From the NCBI RefSeq assembly GCF_033115175.1, contig NC_084834.1, forward strand, positions 91,097,808 through 91,161,807: a stretch of 64,000 nucleotides of DNA, given 5' to 3'. The position numbers were made by a program, and so were the translations under genes. The stretch comes from Lepus europaeus. Lineage: Eukaryota; Chordata; Mammalia; Lagomorpha; Leporidae. The notes under the pieces were generated by a model. It worked only from the letters and a program-made list of their open reading frames with translations. It was not told the DNA's origin and did not search any database. This document shows positions 35,612-47,806 of this stretch, piece after piece. The stretch's first letter is position 1, and each line of letters begins with the position of its first letter.

Positions 35612-37439
35612 GTTTATATTTTTTGCTACAAAACATTTATATGTGGCAAAAGATACCATATGCAAAGCCAAAACAATAGCAAACAGGGAAACTTCACAGC
35701 TCAAGTTACAAGAGACTAATTGACTTAATCAGTGAAGAACTCCTACCATGATAAGATAAAAACATGAAAGAGAGATGGGCAAGGGATATTAATAGTTCAC
35801 AGTAAAGGAAATATTAAATATGTTAAATACCTAAAATGAAAGTTAACATATAATTACAAATGTAATTTGGCATTTATTATATTTTATGTAATATATACAT
35901 ATCCAAAATGTGGTATTATATATATCTATACTATGAATGCTTAGTTATTACATTTTCAACCACAGTTCCATTTCTTAGAACTGAAAGCAAACAGGTGGAT
36001 TTATATCACTATGCATTTTTTCTCTTCATCCTATATGCTTTAAAGTATACTTCAAACAAATTTTAAATGTACATACAGTTTCCATCTATAATAGCTTAAG
36101 ATTAATTGTAAACTCCAGCCCAGAAATTGGTCAGATATGATTTTATAGCAATAGTCAGAAAGCTTTAGGATTTCTGAAGTGGATACCCCCGTATCATCGA
36201 GGTGAAAATCATGAAGGCAACCCATGCTTTTTGAAAGGCAGCAGGAGAGCCTGACCTGGCAGGGAGGAGAAGGGGGTGATCCTTACACCTTCAGGTTGAA
36301 CGGACTCAAGGTGATTTTTGGCTCTGGTAGTGATCTCTCTGTCACTGGTCCTGCCGGATAACTCTGACAAGGAACCGGGATATGTTCTTGCACAGCTTAG
36401 GTGCATAGAAAAAACAGTCTAAACTTCTGTGACTTTTAAATGCTGTGTTCATTTTCTTGAAAGGCACTGAAGGAACAAGGCAGGTTCCCTTTCCCCAGGC
36501 CCCTTGTCACTGGAAATAACTCTCCATCAGTGACCGGCAGGGAGCCAGAGTTTGCATGGAGGGGCAAGCAGTAAAATAAAAATCACATTTTCAAGATTCC
36601 TTTCTCCTGCTACCGAGGGTCCTATTTGATAAATGGACTGCATTTATTTTAAAGGTGTGATTGCACTATGTTACCTATACTGTGCCACCGTCCACTTGGC
36701 AGAGAGAGAAAGCTCATTACAAATTCTGAACCACAGGGAAATGTTAGCACATCATTAATATGCATAGGTGCTGATGTCTGTCTGTTGTTTTATAATGCTA
36801 TTTCATTATATAGTGGTTTGACCTGATGGATATAAGAGACTCCATTCCCAGCTAGAGAGATGCCTAAATGGAGCTAGCAAGTTATTGCAGAAGTAATCAG
36901 ACAGAGTGAAAGAGTTCAGGTTCTTGTGTCTTTCTCTATATAAGACCAGTACTTGAGTTTTGTTTCTAATGTCTCTCCATGGGGAGTAGCTTAACTTATT
37001 CCTTTCTACTGTCTCTGACAGCTCCAGTATACAGGACTCCTGTCACACAGAAATCACTAAAAATGCTCAAACTACAAATATCCCTGTTTTTACTTTTCTT
37101 TCTTTTCACTCCTTACTTTTGCTTAATCTCAAATTACAGTTTGGTTCTATGAGTAGAAATCAGGCTCAGAGAAATAAAACCTGAGTGTGTGGGGCCAAGC
37201 CTTTTGTGCACCTGTATGTGTAAACAAATGTGCAACCATGAAGGGGATTGATCTCAGTATGCCCATTTGCCAGGAAGAAATGGGACATATGGAGGCATAT
37301 TTGAATATCTTGAAGTCAGTATTTCACTACTCTACTCATATCCATTTTGAGCAAAAAAACTCAACTCTTTAGAGTAGCCTATGGAGTGTTCCAGGCCCCT
37401 ACCCTCTCTTCAGCAACAATCTTGCATGTTCAATCTAGC
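35612..37439. other. unassigned sequence, 1.8 kb
   Basis: No repeat recognised. 36200-36420 and 36610-36840 are of higher complexity and could be conserved non-coding sequence. No frame above 65 codons has a recognisable product. Confidence 0.4.
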
Positions 37440-37815
37440 CAATACCCTACTGGCTGATTTCTGAAGTGTTTGAATATGTAGTTTCCCTCCTGTTGGTCAT
37501 TGCCATTTTCCCCACTCTGTCTAGAACATACTTCCTCATCTTTGCTACTGGGTGACTTCTTCCCAAGCATTTGCTTCTTTGTAAAATTGCTCATGAATCC
37601 CCATGTGGACTGGCCTTTCTGTCTCCCCTGTTTCTAATGTTCCTTCATCTACAGTCTGTTGCAGTACAGCTTACATCAAGCAATGAATCTTTCTTTATCT
37701 CTAACCCTCCTAGACCGTAGCTTGCCTCCAATGGAGGGAATGTGTTCCTCATCACTGTTTCTCCAGTGCCTAGGACAGTGGTTGGAAAAATAGCCCCTCA
37801 TTAAATATCTATTGC
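37440..37815 (+). mobile_element. ancient L2 3' region
   Basis: GTCTAGAACATACTTCCTCA, GGGTGACTTCTTCCCAAGCA, CCTAGACCGTAGCTTGCCTC and CTCCAGTGCCTAGGACAGTG followed by ATTAAATATCTATTGCAGG match, in order, the L2 3' end (gaatgctcttcc...ccagcacctagcacagtgcc...tcaataaatatttgttg). Confidence 0.75.
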
Positions 37816-38044
37816 AGGTGTACCCTGGGAAAGATATTTAAGGTAGGATGGGGAAAGCCATGAGAACAGACCATTTCAGAAATAAGGAGTTGTGCATGTG
37901 AGTTGTGAAAGAATTCACTCCTGACTAGAGGAATTTCTAAATATCGCTCTTGAGTTACAGAATTGAAAAATCTTGCTGTCATTTCCTCTGTCTCCTCTAG
38001 AAATGGTTGCAGCAATGCTGTTGTACTTTAAGAATATTTTTTAT

Positions 38045-38398
38045 TTTATTTTTGTAAAGATTTTATTTATTTCAAAGTCAGAGTTACACAGAGAGAGAAG
38101 GAGAAGCAGAGAGAGAAAGAAAAGGGAGAGAGAGAGAGAGGTCTTCCATCCTCTGGTTCACTCCCCAGTTGACTGCAATGGCCAGAGCTGGGCCGATCCA
38201 AAGCCAGGAGTCAGGAGCTTCTATGGGACTCCCACACGGGTTCAGGGGCCCAAGGACTTGGGCCATCTTCTGCTGCTTTCCCAGGCCATAGCAGAGTGTA
38301 AAATCGGAAGTGGATCAGCCAGGTCTCGAACAAGCACCCATATGGGATGCCAGCACGGCAGGTGATGACTTTAACCGCTATGCCACAGCACCAGCCCC
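38045..38398 (-). mobile_element. CSINE, minus strand
   Basis: The minus strand begins at 38398 with GGGGCTGGTGCTGTGGCATA and ends in the A tail near 38060. The plus strand shows the GA-rich tract (38098-38140), CCATCCTCTGGTTCACTCCC and CCCATATGGGATGCCAGC. Confidence 0.93.
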
Positions 38399-38544
38399 AA
38401 TATTTATTTTAAAAACCTGGAGCATTAGAGATGATGGGAGAGAGAGACAGAGACAGAGAAAGACAGAGATCTTACATCTGCTGGTTCACTCCCCAGGTGA
38501 CCGCAAAAACTAGGCTTGGGCCAGGCCAAAGACCAACTCCATCC
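38399..38544 (-). mobile_element. older CSINE, 5'-truncated
   Basis: Only the 3' half is present: A-rich tail, GAGAGAGACAGAGACAGAGA, CTGCTGGTTCACTCCCCAGG, GGCTTGGGCCAGGCCAAAGA. It stops abruptly at the L1 beginning near 38545. The neighbouring CSINE probably landed in its tail. Confidence 0.8.
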
Positions 38545-39949
38545 AGTTGCAATAAACATGGGGGTACAGTAACTCCATCACATGCTGATTTCATTTCCTT
38601 TGGGTAAATTCTGAGGCCTGAGATGGCTAGGTCTATCTTCAGGATCTACAGATTTCTGAGGATGGTTTATATTGTCTTCCACAATGGCTATATTAGTTTG
38701 CATTCCCACCAGCAGTGGATTAGGGAACCCTTTCCTCATATTCTCACCAGAATTTATTATTTTTTTTTATTTCTGTATGTGAGCCATTCTAACTGGGGCA
38801 AGGTGAAACCTCACTGTGTTTTTGATTTACATTTCCCTGATGGCTAGTGATCCAGAGCATTTTTTTCATGTGTCTGTCAGCCATTTAGATTTCCACTTTT
38901 GAAAAATGCCTATTTAAGTCCTTTGTACATTTCTTAACTGGATTGTTTATTTTGTTGTTGTTGAGTTTCTTGACCTCTTTATAGATTTTGGATATTAACC
39001 CTTTACCAGTTGCATAGTTTGCAAATGTTTTCTCCTATTCTGTCAGTTGACTCTGTTTTTATAAAAGATTTACTTATTTTAAAGTCAGAGTTACAGAGAG
39101 GCAGAGGCAGAGACAGAGAGAGGTCTTCCATCTGATGGTTCATTCCCCAGTTGGCCACAATGGCCAGAGCTGGGCTGATCCAAATCCAGGAGCCAGGAGT
39201 TTCATCCAGGTCTCCCAAGTGGGTGAGGGGTCCATTGGCCTCCCTGCAAATGGGGATAATTTGACTTTTCCCTTACCAATTTGTATCCCTTTGATTTAGT
39301 TTCTTGCCTAATTACTCTGGCTGAAACTTTCAGAACCATATTGAATAGCAGTGTGGAAATGGGCATCCTTGTCTAGTTCTAGATCTTATTTGAAATGCTT
39401 TCAAATTTTTCCCTTTTAATATGATGCTGGTCATGGGTTTGTCATATACTGCCTTGATTGTGTTGAGGGATGTTCCTTCTCTATCTAATTTGCTTAAGGT
39501 TTTTTTCATCAAAGGGTGTTGTATTTTATGAAATGCTTTCTCTGCATCTATTGAGATAATCACATGGTTTTTATTCTTCAATTTATAATGTGATATATCA
39601 TATTTATTGACTTATGAATGCTCAATCATCCTTGAATACTAGGGATAATTCAAACTTGGTCTGGGTGGATGATCCACCTGAAGTGTTGTTGGGTTAGATT
39701 AACTGATATTTTATTAAGAATTTTTGCATCTATGTTCATCAGTGATATTGATCTATGATTCTCTTTGTCTGTTGTGCCTTTTTCTGGTTTTAGAATTAAG
39801 GTGATGCTGGCTTCATAGCAGACATTTGGGATGATTACCTCCCTTTCAATTATTTTGAATATTTTGAAAAGAATTGCAATTAGTGTTAAACATCTATTAA
39901 AATTGAGCATTAAGGCATCTGGTTCTGGGATTTTCTTTGAAAGAGGATC
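38545..39949 (-). mobile_element. older L1, 3' half (left part of the host L1)
   Basis: 38545-39060 matches the C-terminal ORF2 region (compare 41366-41895). 39233-39949 matches the reverse-transcriptase core (compare 43235-43920), including a minus-strand SIDAEKAF motif near 39545 with the first catalytic aspartate kept, and a KIPEPDALML block at the right edge. About 1 kb of ORF2 that should lie between them is missing, and a half CSINE sits at the join. The frame is broken repeatedly. This appears to be the left part of the L1 that continues at 47811. Confidence 0.85.
39061..39232 (-). mobile_element. half CSINE at an L1 deletion join
   Basis: The A-rich tail, GA-rich tract (39096-39121), ATCTGATGGTTCATTCCCCA, AGGAGCCAGGAGTTTCATCC and TCCCAAGTGGGTG are present. 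The tRNA-like 5' half is absent, cut exactly where L1 sequence resumes about 1 kb further along the element. Confidence 0.85.
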
Positions 39950-42857
39950 TATTTTTTCAACTTTTATTTAATAAATATAAATTTCCAAAATACAACTTTT
40001 GGATTATAGCAGCTTTTCCCTCCATAACCTCCCTCCCACCCACAACCATCTCTTCTCCCACTCCCTCTACCATGCCATTCTTTGTCAAGATTCATTTTAA
40101 ATTATCTTTATACACAGAAGACCAACTTAGTATAAACTAAGTAAAGATTTCAGCAGACTGTACTCACACAGACAAAGTATAGAGTACTGTTTGAATAGTA
40201 GTTTTATTGTTAATTCACATGGTACAACACATTAAGTACAGAGATCCTACAAGGAGAGTAGTTGCACAGTGACTCCCGTTGTTGATTTAACAAATTGACT
40301 CTTATGACATCAGTAATCATCCAAGGCTCTTGCATGAGTTGCCAAGGCTATGGAAGCCTCTTGAGTTCACAAAATCTGATAATATTTAGACAAGCCCATA
40401 GTCAAAGTGGAAGTTCTCTCCTCCCTTCAGAGAAAAGTACTGCCTTCTTTGATGGCCAGTTCTTTCCACTGGGATCTAACTTGCAGAGATCTTTCATTTA
40501 GGTCTTTTTTTTCCCACAGTGTCTTGGCTTTCCATGCCTGGGAAACTCTTATGGGCTTTTTAGCCAGATTCAATTGCCTTAAGGGCTGATTCTGAGGCCA
40601 GAGTACTGTTTAGGACATCTGCCATTCTATGAGTCTGCTGTGTATCCCGCTTCCCAGGTTGGATCATTCTCAACTTTTTAATTCTATCAGTAAGTATTAG
40701 CAGACACTAGTCTTGTTTATGTGATCCCTTTGACACTTAATCCTATCATTATGATCAATAATGAACTGAAACTGATCACTTTGACTAGTGAGATGGCATT
40801 GGTACATATCACCTTGATGGGGTTGAATTGGAATCCCCTGGCATGTGTCTAACTCTACCATTAAGGGTAAGTCCAAGTGAGCATGTGCCAAACTATACAT
40901 CTGCTCCCTCTCTTATTCCCACTCTTATATTTAACAGGGGTCACTCTTCAGTTAAATTTCAACACATAAGAATAATTGTGTGTCAATTAAAGAGTTCAAC
41001 CAATGGTATTAAGTAGAACAAAAAATACTAAAAGGAATAAAATAGTAAGTTGTTCATTGACAGTCAGGAAAAGGGCTGATCAAGTCATTATTTCTCATAG
41101 TGTCCATTTACTTCTACAGGTTTCCTTTTGGATGCTTGGATAGTTGTCACCAATCAGGGAGAACATATGATATTTGTCCCTGTGGGACTGGCTTAATTCA
41201 CTCAGCATGATGTTTTCCAGATTCCTCAATTTTGTTGCAAATGACCGGATTTCATGGCTTTTTACTGCTGTATAGTAATCTATAGAGTACATATCCCATA
41301 ATTTCTTTATCCAGTCTACTGTTGATGGATATTTAGGTTGATTCCAGGTCTTAGCTATTGTGAATTGAGCTGCAATAAACATTGAGGTGCAGACAGCTCT
41401 TTTATTTGCCAATTTAATTTCCTTTGGGTAAATTCCAAGGAGTGGGATGCCTGGGTTGTAGGGTAGGGTTATATTCAGGTATCTGAGCAATCTCCAAGCT
41501 GTCTTCCATAGTGGCTTTCCAAGTTTGCATTCCCACCAACAGTGGATTACTGTCCCTTTTTCCCCACATCCTCACCAGCATCTGTTGTTAGTTGATTTCT
41601 GTATGTGAGCCATTCTAACCGGGGTGTGGTGAAACCTCAATGTGGTTTTGATTTGCATTTCTCTGATTGCTAGTGATCCTGAACATTTTTTTCATGTGTC
41701 TGCTGGCCATTTGGATTTCCTCTTTTGAAAAATGTCTATTTACGTCCTTGGCCCATCTCTTAAGTAGGTTGTTTGTTTTCTTGTTTTGGAGTTTCTTGAT
41801 CTCTTTGTAGATTCTGGTTATTAAGCCTTTATCGGTTGCATAGTTTGCAAATATTTTTTTTTCCCATTCTGTCAGTTGCCTCTACACTTTCCTGACTGTT
41901 TCTTTTGCAGCACAAAAACTTCTCTATTTGATGCAATCCCAAATGTTAATTTTGGTTTTGACTGCCTGTGCCTCCGGGGTATTTTCCAAGAAGTCTTTCC
42001 CTGTGCCTATATCTTGCAGGGTTTCTCCAATGTTCTCTAATAATTTGGTGGTGTCGAGTCGTAGATTTAGATCTTTAATCCATGTTGAGTGGAATTTTCT
42101 GTAAGGTGAAAGGTAGGGGTCTTGCTTCATGCATCTAAATGTGGAGTTCCAGTTTTCCCAGCACCATTTATGAATAGACTGTCCTTACTCCAGGGATTGG
42201 ATTTGGTTCCTTGATCAAATATAAGTTTGTTGTAGATGTTTGGGTTGATTTCTGGTGTTTCTATTCTGTTCCATTGGTCTATCCATCTGTTTCTGTACCA
42301 GTACCATGCTGTTTTGATTACAACTGCCCTATCATATGTCTTGAAATCAGGTATTGTGATGACTCCGACATTGTTTTTGTTGTACAAGATTGATTTAGCT
42401 ATTCAAGGTCTCCTGTGTCTCCATATGAATTTCAGCATCATTTTTTCCAGATCTGCAAAGAATGTCTTTGGTACATTGATTGGTATCTCATTGAATCTAT
42501 AAATTGCTTTTGGTAGAATGGACATTTTGATGAAATTGATTCTTCCAATCCATGTGCATGGAAGATTTTTCCATTTTTTTGGTATCTTCTTCTATTTCTT
42601 TATTAAAATTTTATAATTCTCATAGTAGAGATATTTGGCATCCTTGGTTAAGTTTATTCCAAAGTATTTGATTGTTTTTGTAGCTATCATCAATGAGATT
42701 GATCTTAGTAGTTCTTTCTCAGCAATGGAATTGCCTGTGTATATAAAGGCTGTTGATTTTTGGGCTTTGATTTTATATCATGCTACTTTGCCAAACTCTC
42801 TATGAGTTCCAATAGTCTCCTATTAGAGTTCTTTGGATCCCCTAAGGAAAGAATCAT

Positions 42858-43222
42858 GGCCAGTTCTGCGGCTCAATAGGCTAATCTTCCGCCTGCAGCG
42901 CCGGCACACCAGGTTCCAGTCCAGGTCGGGGCGCCAGATCTGTCCTGGTTGCTTCTCTTCCAGGCCAGCTCTCTTCTATGGCCCGGGAGTGCAGTGGAGG
43001 ATGGTCCAAGTCCTTGGGCCCTGAACCTTCATGGGAGACCAGGAGAAGCACCTGGCTCCTGGCTTCAGATCGGTGCGCTGTACCGGCCACAGCGCACCGG
43101 CTGCAGTGGCCATTGGAGGGTGAACCAATGGCAAAGGAAGACCTTTCTCTCAGTCTCTCTCTCTCTCACTGTCCACTATGCATGTCAAAAAATAAAATAA
43201 ATAAATAAATTTTTTAAAAAGT
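42858..43222 (+). mobile_element. CSINE inside L1 ORF2
   Basis: Starts GGCCAGTTCTGCGGCTCAAT, contains GTTCCAGTCCAGGTCGGGGC, a duplicated-looking GCGCTGTACCGGCCACAGCG segment (43074-43093) and a CTCTCTCTCTCTCACTGTCC block. AAGAATCAT at 42849-42857 and 43223-43231 is a 9-bp duplication of L1 sequence. It lies a few codons beyond the ADD motif of the reverse transcriptase. Confidence 0.94.
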
Positions 43223-44764
43223 AAGAATCATATCATCTGCAGAGAGGGACAGTTTGATTTCTTCCTTCCCAATTTGTATCCCTTTAATTTCTTTTTCTTG
43301 CCTAATGGCCCTGGCTGAAAATTCCAGTACTATATTGAATATCAATGGTCTGAGTGGGCATCCCTGACTGGTATCAGATCTCAGTGGAAATGCTTCCAAC
43401 TTTTCCCCATTCAATAGGATGCTGGCCATGGGTTTTTCATAAATTGCTTTGATTGTATTGAGGGAAGTTCCTTCTATACCCAATTTGCTTAGAGTTTTCA
43501 TCATCAAAGGGTGTTGTATTTTATCAAAAGCTTTCTCTGCATTTATTGAGATAATCATATGGTTTTTCTTCTGCAGTCTATTAATGTGGTGTATAACTTT
43601 GATTGATTTGCAAACATTGAACTGTCTCTGCATACCAGGGATAAATCCCACTTGGTCTGGGTGGATGATCTTTCTGATGTGTTGTTGCATTATTTTGGCC
43701 AGAATTTTATTGATGATTTTGTGTCTATGTTCATCAGGACAATGATCTGTAATTCTCTTTCAATGCTGCATCTTTTTCAGGTTTAGGAATTAAGGTGATG
43801 CTGGCTTCATAAAAGGAATTTGGGAGGAATCCCTCTCTTTAAATTGTTTGGAGTATTTTGAGAAGTATTTTAGTTAGTTCTTCTTTGAATGTCTGGTAGA
43901 ATTCAGTCATGAATCCATCTGGTCATGGGCTTTTCTTTGTTGTGAGGTCCTTTATTATTGATTCAATATCTGTCTTGGTTATGGATCTGTTTAGCATTTC
44001 TATTTCTTCATTGTTTAATTTATGTAGGTTGTATGTGTCCAGGAATCTATCCATTTCTCACAGATTTCCCTGTTTGCTAGCACACAACTCTTTGTAGTAA
44101 ATTCTGATGACTCTTTTTATTTCTGTGTTGTCTGTTGTCACATTTCTTTTTTCATCTCTGATTTTATTGATTTGGGTCTTTTTTCTCCTTTTTTAGTTAG
44201 TTGTGCCAATGGTATATCAATTTTGTTTATTTTTTTAAAAAACCAGCTCTTCATTTGGCTGATTTTTGTAATTCTTTTTTTATTTAATCCTGTTGATTTC
44301 TTCTCTAATTTTAATTATTTCTCTTCTACTAGTTTTGGGTCTGGTTTGCTGCAGTTTTTTTAGATACTTAAGATACACTGATAGCTCATTTGTTTGGTGC
44401 CTTTCCAATTTCTTGATGTAGGCGCCTATTGATATAAACTTTCCTCTTAAAACTGTTTTTGCTGTATCCCATAAGTTTTGATGTATTGTGTTGTTATCTT
44501 CACTTGCTTCCTAAAAGTTTTTGATTTCTCTTTTGATTTCTTCTATGACCCACTGTTCATTTAGGAGCATGTTGTTTAGTCTCAATGTGTTTACATATGC
44601 TCTACGGATTCCTGCGTTGCTAATTTCCAGTTTAATTCCACTGTGGTCTGAGAAGATGCATGGGATGATTCTAATTCTTTTGAATTTGCTGAAGCTTGCT
44701 TTATGGCCTTGTATGTGGTTAGTACTAGAATAAGTTCCATGTACTGCTGAGAAAAATGTGTATT

Positions 44765-46549
44765 TTTTTAACTTATTTAATGAATATAAATTTCCAAAAT
44801 AAAGCTTATGGATTACAATGGCTTCCTCCCCCATAACTTCCCTCCCACCCACAACCCTCCCCTTTCCCACTCCCCCTCCCCTTCCATTCACATCAAGATT
44901 CATTTTCAATTCTCTTTATATACAGAAGATCAGTTTAGTATATATTAAGTAAAGGTTTCAAAAGTTTACCCCCACATAGCAACACAAAGTGAAAAAATAC
45001 TGTTGGAGTACTAGTTATAGCATTAAATAACAGTGTACAGCACATTAAAGACAGAGATCCTACATGATATTTTTAGAAAAAATAATTAATTTTCTATGCA
45101 ATTTCCAATTTAACACCAAGTTTTTTTTTTTCATTTTCAATTATCTTAATATACAGAAGATCGATTCAATATATACTAAGTAAAGGTTTCATCAGTTTGC
45201 ACCCACACAGAAACACAAAGTGTAAAAATACTGTTTTAGTACTAGTTATAGCATCACTTCACATTAGACAACACATTAAGGACAGATCCCACATGAAATG
45301 TAAGTACACAGTGACTCCTGTTGCTGACTTAACAATTTGACACTCTTGTTTATGGCGTCAGTAATCTCCCTAGACTTTAGTCATGAGTTGCCAAGGCTAT
45401 GAAGCCTTTAGAGTTCACCGACTTTGATCTTATTCCGACAGGGTCATAGTCAAAGTGGAAGTTCTCTCCTCCCTTCAGAGAAAGGTACCTCCTTCTTTAA
45501 TGGCCCTGTTCTTTCCACTGGGATCTCACTCGCAGAGATCTTTCATTTAGGTCTGTGTTTTCTTTTTGTTTTTGTTTTTGTTTTTTGTTTTTTCCTCAGA
45601 GTGTCTTGGCTTTCCATGCCTACAATACTGTCATGGGCTCTTCAGCCAGATCTGAATGCCTTAAGGGATGATTTTGAGGCCAGAGTGCTCTTTAGGACAT
45701 CTGTCATTCTATGAGTCTGCTGTGTATCCCGCTTCCCATGTTGGATCGTTCTCTCCCTTTTTGATTCTATCAGTTAGTATTAGCAGACACTAGTCTTATT
45801 TGTGTGATCCCTTTGAATCTTAGACCTATCAGAGTCATCAATTGTGAACTGAAATTGATCACTTGGACTAGTGAGATGGCATTGGTACATGCCACCTGGA
45901 TGAGATTGTATTGGAATCCCCTGGCACATTTCTAACTCCACCATTTGGAGCAAGTCCGATTGAGCATGCCCCAAACGTACATCTCCTCCCTCTCTTTTTC
46001 CCACTCTTATATTTAACAGAGATCACTTTTCAGTTAAAATTTAAACACCTAAGAATAATTGTGTGTTAATTACAGAGTTCTACCAATAGGACTAGAACAA
46101 CAACAACAACAACAAAATACTAAAAAGGATAAAGTATTACATTGTACATCAACAGTCAGGACAAGAGCTGATCAAGTCATTGTTTCTTATAGTGTCCATT
46201 TCTCTTCAAAAAGTTTCCCCTTTGGTGCTCAGTTAGTTGTCACTGATCAGGGAAAACAAATGATATTTGTCCCTTTGGGACGGGCTTAATTCACTTAGCA
46301 TGATGTTTTCCAGATTCCTCCATCTTGTTGCAAATGACCGGGTTTCATTGTTTTTGACTGCTGTATAGTATTCTATAGAGTACATGTTCCATAATTTCTT
46401 TATCTAGTCTACTATTGATGGGCATTTGGGTTGGTTCCAGGTCTTAGCTATTGTGAATTGAGCTGCAATAAACATTAATGTGCAGATGGCTTTTTTGTTT
46501 GCCAATTTAATTTCCTTTGGGTAAATTCCAAGGAGTGGGATGGCTGGGG
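44765..46549 (-). mobile_element. 5'-truncated L1 nested in larger L1, 12-bp duplication
   Basis: Contains an A tail (T run from 44765), the lagomorph 3'UTR with both repeated blocks and the reversed G-rich tract (44765-46090), then the last part of ORF2 (46150-46549). AAAATGTGTATT at 44753-44764 and 46550-46561 is identical and belongs to the host ORF2, whose reading continues on each side. It therefore came after the host L1. Confidence 0.95.
46098..46115. repeat. (CAA)n run in L1 3'UTR
   Basis: About six CAA units at the ORF2/3'UTR border of the nested L1. The same border elsewhere (41019) lacks the expansion. Confidence 0.8.
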
Positions 46550-47097
46550 AAAATGTGTATTCTTTAAGTGTAGGATGAAAAATTTTTTAGATATCTTTTA
46601 GATCTATTTGGTGTATAGTGCAGATTAAATCTGCTGTTTTCCTGTTGATCTTCTGTCTGGTTGATCTGTCTATTGCTGAAAGTTGAGTACTGAAGTCCCC
46701 CAATTCTATTGTATTGGAGTCTAAGTCTCCCTTTAAGTTCCTTAACAGATCTTTTAAATAAACCAGTGCCACGTCATTAGGTTCATATATGCTATAATAG
46801 TTACATATTCCTGTTGAATTGATCCCTTAGGCATTATATAATGCCCCTCTTGGTCTCTCTTAACAATTTTTTGTGTTAAAGTTTGTCTGATTTTAAGATG
46901 GCTACCCCCGCTCTTTTATGATTTCTGTTGGCATGGAATATCTTTTTCCAACCTTTCACTTTCAGTCTGCATGCATCTTTGTTGGAAAGATGTGTTTCTT
47001 TTAAGTAGCAAATAGAGGGGTTTTGTTCCTTAATCCATTCAGCCATTCTGTGTCTTTTAACTGGAGAGTTGAGGCCCTTTACATTCAATGTGACTAT

Positions 47098-47806
47098 TTA
47101 TAAATAGTGCCTTTGCCCTGCCATTTTCCCAATGATATTTCTAATATATACTTTGAACTTCCTGTGATCTTTTACTGGGAGATTTTCTTCCTTTACCTTC
47201 TTTCGTATTGATGGCCATGTTTCTGTGTTTCTGTGTGTAATACATTTAAGCATCTTTTGTAGGGCTAGACAAGTGGTGAGAAATTCTTTCAATTTCTGTT
47301 TGCTATGAAAGGTCTTTATTTCACCATCATTCACAAATGAGAGCTTTGCAGGATATAATATTCTGAGATGGCAGTTTTTTTTTTCTTAGTACTTGGGCTA
47401 TATCTTGCCATTCCATCCTAGCCTGTAGTGTTTCTGATGAGAAGTCTGCTGTGAGTCTAATTGAAGATCCTCTGAGAATAATCTGGCATTTCTCTTTTGC
47501 ACATTTTAGAATCTTTTCTTTATGTTTCACTGTGGTGAGTTTGATTGCAACGTGTCATGGTGAGGATCTCTTCTAGTCATGTTTATTGGGAATTCTGTGT
47601 GCTTCCTGTACTTGCATGTCTCTTTCTCCAAGCCTGGGAAGTTCTTTGCTAGTATCTCACTGAAAAGGCCTTCTAATCCTTTCTCTCTCTCCATGCCTTT
47701 AGGAACTCCTAAAGCCTGAATATTGGTTTTCTAATAGTATCCTGTAGATTCCCAACAATATTTTTTAGATTTCTAATTTCTTCTTCTTCTCTTTGGTTTG
47801 ACTGTA
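47098..47806 (-). pseudogene. L1 ORF1 C-terminal remnant
   Basis: Minus-strand reading gives KLKEFLTTCLALQKMLK (near 47280) preceded by KHKEKILKCAKEKCQII and TLQARMEWQDIAQVLRKKK (47330-47530). This is the RNA-recognition and C-terminal domain of the L1 RNA-binding protein ORF1p. A frameshift near 47330 separates the two pieces. The N-terminal coiled coil is absent because the copy ends near 47806. Confidence 0.85.

Larger units (their letters stand above)
41095..47091 (-). pseudogene. L1 ORF2 (endonuclease-reverse transcriptase), inactive
   Basis: The parts are visible in order on the minus strand: an N-terminal endonuclease (MNVKGLNSPVKRHRMAEWIK from 47088, with an ETHLSNKDACRLKVKGW block), the linker near 44.1-44.7 kb, the reverse-transcriptase core at 43.2-43.9 kb and the C-terminal segment ending at 41095. 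In the core, the motif normally read SIDAEKAFD reads SINAEKAFD here (AAT codon at 43542-43540), losing the first catalytic aspartate. The second motif still reads ADDMI but a serine precedes it, and a CSINE interrupts the frame a few codons later. Stops and frameshifts occur throughout. ORF2 normally supplies the nicking and target-primed reverse transcription that moves L1, SINEs and mRNAs; this copy cannot. Confidence 0.9.

Noticed and set aside
38098..39121. Regularly recurring GAGAGA tracts that could look like an array
   Set aside because: They are the reversed pyrimidine tracts of separate CSINEs; spacing and flanks show no CRISPR structure.
43214..43690. 158-codon minus-strand open frame, the longest in the window
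   Set aside because: It is the reverse-transcriptase core of a dead L1 ORF2 that a CSINE interrupts at its end; not a host gene.
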